Below, piece after piece: positions 31,052-36,233 of a stretch of 36,233 nt of DNA (positions are counted from its first letter, which is position 1; each line of letters starts with the position of its first letter). This DNA is from Gemmiger formicilis (GTDB taxonomy: Bacteria; Bacillota; Clostridia; Oscillospirales; Ruminococcaceae), in contig NZ_JACJKP010000004.1 of the NCBI RefSeq assembly GCF_016901605.1, forward strand, positions 1 through 36,233. Reading direction: 5' to 3'. A model generated the notes under the pieces. It was not told the origin of the DNA and searched no databases. It worked only from the letters and a program-made list of their open reading frames with translations. The position numbers and the translations under genes are program-made.

Positions 31052-32467
31052 ATGCCCAAAACCAACCGATTCCGCCGGGGCCTTGCCCCTCTGGCCGTAC
31101 TGGCGCTGGCAGTGTTGCTGCTGGGCACCGCCTGGCTGCATCTGGGCTGGCGCGCCATCGACGTAACGCTGGAGGACCAGGCCGGGGACCCCGCCGCCCT
31201 GCGGGGCTTTACCCTGAACGGACGCATCAACTGGAACTACGACCACAGCAGCCTGCATTTTTCCCTCCACGACGGGTATCTGGACACCGAACTGGTCTTT
31301 GACGACGAGGATGCACCCTTTCTCGACCGGCCGATGGTGAGCACCGACCAGACCTACGTGGTGGCCACCTCGGAGCGGGCCAATGCCGAGCGCAACGCCA
31401 CCGAGGTCCCCCAGTTCACCAACAGTACCGTCACGGTGCAGACAGTTGTGAACCGGGTGGACCGGATGTACACCCTGCGGGTGCGGTTCCCCGGCAATGA
31501 TACCCGCTTCGTGCGGTTCTCCGCCGGAGCGGTCGATCTGGAGCAGCCGCTGGTAGCCGAGAGCTGGGTTACCGACACCCCCTACGAGCTGGACTACCGC
31601 TACGACTACGCCATAAACGACCCCGGCGCTGCGGTGCAGGAAAGCTGGTCCGACAGTGTGGTGGACGCGCGGCCTTTTCTGCTGGGGGACACCCCGGTGG
31701 TCTGTTGGGAACGGGACTATCTGGGCCGGGCGCCGGGGCTGTACCGGATGAACGGTCTGACCGAAGCCGAAATTGCCGATTTGCCCCGGGACGGCACCCG
31801 CTACGGGGGAGAGATCCTTTGCGGCACCACCGAGATCGGGTCGCTGGAACCCTTCTACTGCCCCGAGGGCGCGGTGGAAGCGCTGACCGGTGCGGCCATG
31901 GCAGACGGGTCTTCCCTGCTGCTCTACCTGGACGCTGACAACACTTTGTGGGCCGACCTGGTGGACGAAAACGGCAGCTGCACCGACCACCAGCAGGTGA
32001 CGGAACTGCCCGCCGGCGACGTATACAGTGCCGAAGTATACGTCCGCACCACCAACCGGGATGCGGTGGTAAGCCTGTCCTGCCGCACCATGAACCCGCT
32101 GGGCGCGGAAACCCCGCTGGGTTCCAAACTGGCCGCATTCCGGGTGCAGGACGGCAAGTTCACCCTGGTACACTGCCAGGAACAGGACCCCGGCAACACC
32201 GCCGCGGCGGCAGTGCTGAATGCCGAGGGCAACGCCCTGCTGCTGGGCTGGTACCACGACGCGCCGCTGCCCGCCAGTGAGACCGGCAACCAGCCCGAGG
32301 ATGGCATTCTGCTGGAAGTCCACCCGCTGACGGGTGGCACCAGCTACCGCGGCCTGCTGCGCAGTGGGATCGACCGGGACTGGGGCAATCTCTACGACGC
32401 CTACAGCCAGCAACACAAAGACCGTTACCTGACCTTTGACCCGCTGGAAGGAGGAGCCGCCACATGA
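31052..32467 (+). CDS. Membrane-anchored protein of unknown family (paralog A)
   Basis: This 471-residue protein has a short basic start, one transmembrane helix (about residues 11-31) and a large extracytoplasmic part of about 435 residues. I recognise no known domain. The periodic short beta-like segments (for example TVTVQTVVNRVDRMYTLRVRF and WERDYLGRAPGLYRM, around residue 222) suggest a beta-propeller or beta-sandwich. The block from DYLGRAPGLYR to the GSLEPFYCPE segment is shared with the next gene. GAAAGGAGGGG precedes the ATG, and the last four bases overlap the next start (ATGA). Operon context implies that it works with the ABC ATPase, perhaps as a sensor or extracellular partner. 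Confidence 0.82.
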   Translation: MPKTNRFRRGLAPLAVLALAVLLLGTAWLHLGWRAIDVTLEDQAGDPAALRGFTLNGRINWNYDHSSLHFSLHDGYLDTELVFDDEDAPFLDRPMVSTDQTYVVATSERANAERNATEVPQFTNSTVTVQTVVNRVDRMYTLRVRFPGNDTRFVRFSAGAVDLEQPLVAESWVTDTPYELDYRYDYAINDPGAAVQESWSDSVVDARPFLLGDTPVVCWERDYLGRAPGLYRMNGLTEAEIADLPRDGTRYGGEILCGTTEIGSLEPFYCPEGAVEALTGAAMADGSSLLLYLDADNTLWADLVDENGSCTDHQQVTELPAGDVYSAEVYVRTTNRDAVVSLSCRTMNPLGAETPLGSKLAAFRVQDGKFTLVHCQEQDPGNTAAAAVLNAEGNALLLGWYHDAPLPASETGNQPEDGILLEVHPLTGGTSYRGLLRSGIDRDWGNLYDAYSQQHKDRYLTFDPLEGGAAT

Positions 32468-33888
32468 AAGGAAACAAAGGACGTTTTCGCCCTGCGGCGT
32501 GGCTGGCAGTCCTGGCCGCCGCGGCCCTGGTTGGTTGGGGCGGGCTGACCCTCTGGCTGCACAACGGCTGGCAGGGCATTGCCCTCACCCTCCACGACCA
32601 GATCGCCGATGCCTCCCAGCTGGAGGGATTCACCCTGTCGGGACAGATGGGCTGGGACCGCTACTACGACCTGCTCCATTTCACCCTGCAGGACGGCAAG
32701 CTGGACACCCGCATGGAACTGGACGCCCCCGCCAAAACTGTGGAGGCCGGCCGATATGCCCGGTTTGCGGTAACCCGAAGCTACGTTGTCCCGCCCGAGG
32801 ACCGGGACACCGTCAACGGGGCGGCCGCCATCACCGGCACCAGTTCCGACGGCAGCCGGTTTCTCTCGGCGCCGGTGGACAGCGTCTACCGCATGTACAC
32901 CCTGCAGTTTCCCGATGACACCGTGATCCGGCTGGCCGCCGGGGAGACTGCCCCCGAGGAATATGCCACCGTCTTTGCGGCGCTCTATCCTCTGTCCTCC
33001 GACGTGTACGAGCTGAACACCGACTACGACTACGCCTGGACTGGCAACAGCCAGGAGCCGGACGCATCCTGGCCTTACCAGCCCACCAGCGGCAGCTGCT
33101 TTGTGCTGGGCGCCGGGTACGGCGTTTGCTGGGCCAGCGATTATTTAGGCCGGGCGCCGGGGCTCTACCGGGCCCACAGCCTGACCGCCGACGAGATTGC
33201 CGCCCTGCCCCGGGATGGAATCCTCTACGACCGGGAGGTGCTTTGCGCCTCCTCCGAACTGGGCAGCCTGGAACCCTTCTACTGCCCGGAGGATGCCGCC
33301 GAAGCACTGGCTGGGGTATCCATGGCGGACGGTTCCACGCTGCTGCTCTACCGCACAGCGGAAGGGACGCTTTGCGCCGACCTGGTGAACGCGGCGGGCA
33401 AGCGCACCGACCACAGGGAACTGGCAACTCTGGACGATTGGACCAGCACCGATATGGTAACGTTGCTGCCCCGCACCACCGACAGCGAGGCGATCCTGAC
33501 CTTTGATACCGGGAACAGCACCTCCTACAAAGCCTGGCTGGTATTGCTGCGGGCGGAGAACGGCACCTTCACCATGGCCGACCTGGTGGAGGACAAGGAC
33601 CTCATCCGGCCCGATGCTGCGGCTCTCAACGCTGCCGGGGATAAAATCCTGCTGGCCAAAGGGGCGCTTGTACGCACCCTGAACGGCACGATTCTGGTGA
33701 CCGCATCCAGCCAGAACGGGATCGCACTGCAGGTCTACGAACTGGACACCGGCCACATGACCTATATGGGCCGCATTCTGACCGGCAGCGAGCGGGACTG
33801 GGCACGGTTCTACCAGACGCGGCTCCTGCACGCCGACCGGTTTATCACCTTTGACACACTGCAAAAAGACGGAGGAACGCTGCCATGA
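32464..33888 (+). CDS. Membrane-anchored protein of unknown family (paralog B)
   Basis: This 474-residue paralog of the preceding protein has the same layout: basic N-terminus, one helix (about residues 10-32) and a long outer domain. The shared core runs from DYLGRAPGLYR (from residue 226) through LPRDG, LC..SELGSLEPFYCPE and MADGS.LLLY to ADLV...G..TDH. The first third (HDQIADASQLEGFTLSGQMGWD) also aligns with paralog A (EDQAGDPAALRGFTLNGRINWN), so the copies correspond from end to end and arose by tandem duplication. It overlaps its upstream and downstream neighbours by four bases each. No function is known to me. Confidence 0.82.
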   Translation: MKGNKGRFRPAAWLAVLAAAALVGWGGLTLWLHNGWQGIALTLHDQIADASQLEGFTLSGQMGWDRYYDLLHFTLQDGKLDTRMELDAPAKTVEAGRYARFAVTRSYVVPPEDRDTVNGAAAITGTSSDGSRFLSAPVDSVYRMYTLQFPDDTVIRLAAGETAPEEYATVFAALYPLSSDVYELNTDYDYAWTGNSQEPDASWPYQPTSGSCFVLGAGYGVCWASDYLGRAPGLYRAHSLTADEIAALPRDGILYDREVLCASSELGSLEPFYCPEDAAEALAGVSMADGSTLLLYRTAEGTLCADLVNAAGKRTDHRELATLDDWTSTDMVTLLPRTTDSEAILTFDTGNSTSYKAWLVLLRAENGTFTMADLVEDKDLIRPDAAALNAAGDKILLAKGALVRTLNGTILVTASSQNGIALQVYELDTGHMTYMGRILTGSERDWARFYQTRLLHADRFITFDTLQKDGGTLP

Positions 33889-34610
33889 TCGAAGTGAAGA
33901 ACCTGCGCAAAACCTACCGCAAACACGGGGCCGAAGTGGGCCTGCTGGGGGCGGATTTCACGGTGCCGGACGGCCAGATCGTGGGCATTCTGGGCGAAAA
34001 CGGCGCCGGCAAGACCACCCTGCTGCGGGCCATGGCGGGGCTGCTGCCCGCCAAAGGGGAAGCCCTGTTCGACGGCAAACCCGCCGCGGCCCAGTATGAG
34101 CGCATCAGCTACATTACCGGCGAGGGCAGCTACTACCCCACCCTGACGGTGGCGGAATATGGCGCCCTGCTGGCCGACCTGAACCCCGCCTTTGACGAAG
34201 GACGGTATAAGGAATTTCTGGACTTTTTCAGTCTTTCGGGCAAGGATGTGATCGGGCATCTTTCCACGGGCCAGAAAGCCCGGGTGGAACTGGCGGCGGG
34301 CTTTGGCAAGCGGGCCGCCTACTACCTGATGGACGAGCCCTTTTTGGGCAAGGACCCCTTCACCCGCAAGGATTTCATCAAGCTGATGAGCGGTACCCTG
34401 CACGGGGAGGAAACCATTCTGCTGACCACCCATTACCTGGAAGATGTGGAGCATTTTCTGGACCGGGCGCTGATCGTGCACCAGGGACGCATTGCCGAGG
34501 ACGTGCTGGTGGACGACCTGCACGAATCCGGGGATACCCTGCTGACCCGCATGGCCAAAGCCTGCGGCTGGAACCCGGACCATTACCTGCAGTTCGGCAG
34601 CGAGGAATAA
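33885..34610 (+). CDS. ABC transporter ATP-binding protein of the GntR operon
   Basis: This 241-residue ATPase has Walker A GENGAGKT (37-44), a degenerate signature LSTGQ (126-130, instead of LSGGQ), Walker B YYLMDE (146-151) and the H-loop TTHYLED (H183). It resembles the YtrB/BcrA-type ATPases that partner with ABC-2 permeases in envelope-stress and antibiotic-resistance operons. The D-loop region reads EPFLGKDP. Its start overlaps the stop of paralog B (ATGA), so all four structural genes form one translationally linked unit. A strong bidirectional terminator follows. Confidence 0.92.
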   Translation: MIEVKNLRKTYRKHGAEVGLLGADFTVPDGQIVGILGENGAGKTTLLRAMAGLLPAKGEALFDGKPAAAQYERISYITGEGSYYPTLTVAEYGALLADLNPAFDEGRYKEFLDFFSLSGKDVIGHLSTGQKARVELAAGFGKRAAYYLMDEPFLGKDPFTRKDFIKLMSGTLHGEETILLTTHYLEDVEHFLDRALIVHQGRIAEDVLVDDLHESGDTLLTRMAKACGWNPDHYLQFGSEE

Positions 34611-34614
34611 ACAA

Positions 34615-34654
34615 AACAAGGCGGGCTGCCCCGTACGGGGCGGCCCGCCTTGTT
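34615..34654. terminator. Bidirectional rho-independent terminator
   Basis: A 40-base hairpin with arms AACAAGGCGGGC / GCCCGCCTTGTT and an inner GCCCCGTACGGGGC, broken by one T-G pair, ends the GntR-ABC operon. It also lies just past the stop of the convergent small membrane-protein gene. Confidence 0.85.
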
Positions 34655-34667
34655 GACGATATTCCGG

Positions 34668-35009
34668 TCATTGCTGCTTGCGGGAACCCACAATGCACAG
34701 AATGCCAAAAAAGATGCTCAGGCCGGACCAGATATTCAGGTCCGCATAGCTGCCCGCGCACAGCAGGCCGATGAGGCCGCCCACAATGTAAAAGCCGGCG
34801 CTGACATAACCGCCTTTGCCGCCGTTGCGGGTGCAGATGGCCACAATACCTGCCACCAGCAGGCAGACGGCCAGCAGCAGCCCCGCGGAGCCGCCCACTT
34901 CCCCATTGTTGCTGACGGTGTTGCCCAGCCCTGCCACACAGGACTGCATGCCCACCAGCACAAACAATACAATACTGAGAATTCCAACAACCAGTTTTGC
35001 GGTTTTCAT
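34668..35009 (-). CDS. Small membrane protein of unknown function
   Basis: This 113-residue protein has three to four hydrophobic helices (about residues 5-25, 43-63, 73-90 and 93-108) and a Gly/Asn-rich loop. No family is recognised with confidence. The ATG at 35009 is fixed by AAGGAGG, whose first TAA bases are the stop codon of the upstream lipoprotein gene; longer versions of the frame would run through that gene. The 13-base gap shows that the two form an operon. Small helical proteins like this often accompany DUF5067/DUF5105-like lipoproteins in Clostridia, which is the only hint at a role. Confidence 0.75.
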   Translation of the reverse strand: MKTAKLVVGILSIVLFVLVGMQSCVAGLGNTVSNNGEVGGSAGLLLAVCLLVAGIVAICTRNGGKGGYVSAGFYIVGGLIGLLCAGSYADLNIWSGLSIFFGILCIVGSRKQQ

Positions 35010-35022
35010 TCCGTTTTCCTCC

Positions 35023-35958
35023 TTATTCCTGGCCCATCTGCAAGGTGATGGGTGCAGTCTTTTCAATGGTCTGGTAAGTTTCGGCGTCCACAATGTTCAG
35101 GGCCAGTTCCACCGTCTCGATGGTTTCAATGCCGTTTTCCTCCATGTCAGATGTAAACAGCGTCAGGGCTTCCACCGCATGGGCGCCGGGGATCAAATCC
35201 GCATACAGCCAGTTGGAGATCATATATCCATTGACCGATACATCCTCGCTCTGTACAACCACGGTACGGTCCGAGGTATTTTCCAGATAAAAATGGATCT
35301 CCTGCCCGAACAGGTCTTCTGCCTGCCGCTGCATCACCACCCGGATGCCGTTGGCGTTGTAGATCTCCTCGCCGCTGTCATCATAGGTCTGGGTGTAGCT
35401 GCCCGCCGCCGATGTCTGCAGGGTGACGGTGCCGGTGGTGGCCAGGGTCTGGTAGGTTTCGCCGTCCAGAATCTTCAGCTCCATGGCAATATCGGTCACG
35501 GTATCGATACCGCAGCGTTCCAGCGACGAACTGGGGAAATACATGGTATCGTTGGCCTTTTTGCCCGCCGCCACATCGGCGGAGAACAAATCGCTCATCA
35601 TGTAGCCGTTCACCGTGCACCACTCGGGCTGCACCACCAGGTTCTGCTGGGTATTGTTTTCCACCTGGAAGGAAAGTTCCGGCCCCAGCACCGCCTGCAT
35701 ATCCAGCCCGGTAGCGGTAATGCACACCCCGTCCTGGTCATACAATACGGTTTCGGCCAGGGTCACCTGCTGTTCCGGTGCTTCCGTTGCAGCGGGGTCG
35801 GTTTCGGCCGTTTGTTCCGGTTCCGCAGCCGGTTCGGTCTGGGAGGCCTGCTCCAGGGTCGAAGCGGATTGGGACGCCGCCCCATCCCCGGCAGCCGTGC
35901 ATCCTGCCAGCGCCAGCAGCAACATACCGGCGCAGACTGCCGCAAAGTTTTTTCGCAT
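35023..35958 (-). CDS. Lipoprotein with two tandem repeats of an immunoglobulin-like domain
   Basis: This 311-residue lipoprotein has a signal ending in LAGC (Cys20) and a linker rich in Ala/Ser/Glu/Thr/Pro to about residue 68. Two homologous units of about 110 residues follow. The first includes LSFQVENNTQQNLVVQPEWCTVNGYMMSD...AMELKILDGETYQTL, and the second includes IHFYLENTSDRTVVVQSEDVSVNGYMISN...ELALNIVDAETYQTI. The pattern (a free-standing VENNT strand, VNGYM, then a beta hairpin) resembles DUF5067-like immunoglobulin-fold lipoproteins of Firmicutes, which have no defined role. GAAAGGGG precedes the ATG at 35958; the longer frame to 36036 lacks a ribosome site and a signal peptide. Confidence 0.82.
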   Translation of the reverse strand: MRKNFAAVCAGMLLLALAGCTAAGDGAASQSASTLEQASQTEPAAEPEQTAETDPAATEAPEQQVTLAETVLYDQDGVCITATGLDMQAVLGPELSFQVENNTQQNLVVQPEWCTVNGYMMSDLFSADVAAGKKANDTMYFPSSSLERCGIDTVTDIAMELKILDGETYQTLATTGTVTLQTSAAGSYTQTYDDSGEEIYNANGIRVVMQRQAEDLFGQEIHFYLENTSDRTVVVQSEDVSVNGYMISNWLYADLIPGAHAVEALTLFTSDMEENGIETIETVELALNIVDAETYQTIEKTAPITLQMGQE

Positions 35959-35986
35959 GGTTCTATCCCCTTTCTGTACAAGGGAA

Positions 35987-36031
35987 ATTATAGTCGAACG
36001 CCCCCGCATTTTGGTGGGCTGCCAGCCCACC
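35987..36031 (-). promoter_or_regulatory. Lipoprotein-operon promoter with inverted repeat at the -35 region
   Basis: A consensus TATAAT (complement of 35987-35992) lies 28 bases before the ATG. The perfect inverted repeat GGTGGGCT-GCC-AGCCCACC (36013-36031) overlaps the place of the -35 box (ACCAAA on this strand), and could be an operator. It is not followed by T and is therefore not a terminator. Confidence 0.6.
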
Positions 36032-36040
36032 GGCACACAA

Positions 36041-36083
36041 AAATACCGCCGCAGTTCCCCGGTGGGGAACCGCAGCGGTATTT
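36041..36083 (-). terminator. Terminator of the gene at the right window edge
   Basis: The arms AAATACCGC / GCGGTATTT and inner GTTCCCC / GGGGAAC, with two internal mismatches, form a long hairpin flanked by A and T runs, 9 bases after the stop of the minus-strand gene at 36092. Confidence 0.75.
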
Positions 36084-36091
36084 ATTCTGTT

Positions 36092-36233
36092 TCAGTGTGC
36101 CCACAGGCGTTCCAGCGCCCCGGCAGCGTTCACACCCACGAACATCACCAGCGTCCAGGCCGCCAGCCAAAGGGCCACGATACACACGCAGTAGGGTTTG
36201 TACCAGCGGGTGCCCCGGTACCGTTCCAGCGGT
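36092..36233 (-). CDS. C-terminal fragment of a membrane protein (cut by window edge)
   Basis: Only the last 46 codons and the TGA are present. The translation ends YRGTRWYKPYCVCIVALW, then a hydrophobic stretch to FVGVNAAGALERLWAH, i.e. one transmembrane helix and a short tail. The absence of stops, the codon choice and the terminator just after the stop support a real gene, but the family cannot be named from this piece. Confidence 0.6.
   Translation of the reverse strand, partial: PLERYRGTRWYKPYCVCIVALWLAAWTLVMFVGVNAAGALERLWAH

Overview
The window is a dense, GC-rich chromosomal segment of a Gram-positive anaerobe, most likely an Oscillospiraceae/Ruminococcaceae gut bacterium of the Gemmiger, Subdoligranulum or Faecalibacterium kind. 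This taxonomic call is inference from strong AGGAGG-type ribosome sites, high GC at third codon positions, lipoproteins, CUT1 sugar uptake without a dedicated ATPase, and the absence of any outer-membrane genes. No rRNA, tRNA, CRISPR array, insertion sequence or phage gene was seen.

Layout, left to right. (1) 2-3452: a three-gene redox operon with a 5'-truncated Old Yellow Enzyme-type Fe-S flavoenzyme, a short-chain dehydrogenase and a fumarate-reductase-like flavoprotein, closed by a terminator. (2) 3570-8968: single genes, each with its own signals: an AI-2E/PerM-type membrane protein, a zinc-ribbon membrane-anchored acidic protein, an alkaline phosphatase lipoprotein and a YibE/F membrane protein. 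(3) 9008-15060: an alpha-glucan uptake and processing operon (solute-binding lipoprotein, two permeases, LacI-type regulator, MalQ) with two LacI/CcpA-like operators around its promoter. (4) 15121-19772: a zinc alcohol dehydrogenase; an EamA half-transporter divergent from a MarR-MATE pair whose control region holds three palindromes; and a ROK sugar kinase. (5) 19785-22622: an RpiR regulator divergent from a TetR regulator, which converges on a radical SAM/SPASM protein of unknown function.

(6) 22806-29720 (minus strand): a GldA/F/G-like ABC system plus a DUF4340 protein, preceded by an OmpR-type two-component system. Both transcription units carry the same 11-bp-phased direct repeat at the same distance from their -10 box, so the response regulator probably drives both. 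(7) 29749-34654: a YtrA-like GntR regulator, a polytopic membrane protein, two tandem paralogous membrane-anchored proteins of about 470 residues with no recognised domain, and an ABC ATPase. Two matching 22-bp operators lie at the regulator promoter and just before the membrane-protein gene. This is the best candidate for an undescribed system, probably an envelope-stress or export machine. (8) 34668-36233 (minus strand): a small membrane protein, an internally duplicated lipoprotein, and the 3' end of a further membrane-protein gene cut by the window edge.

All functions come from reading motifs by eye; no database search was possible.
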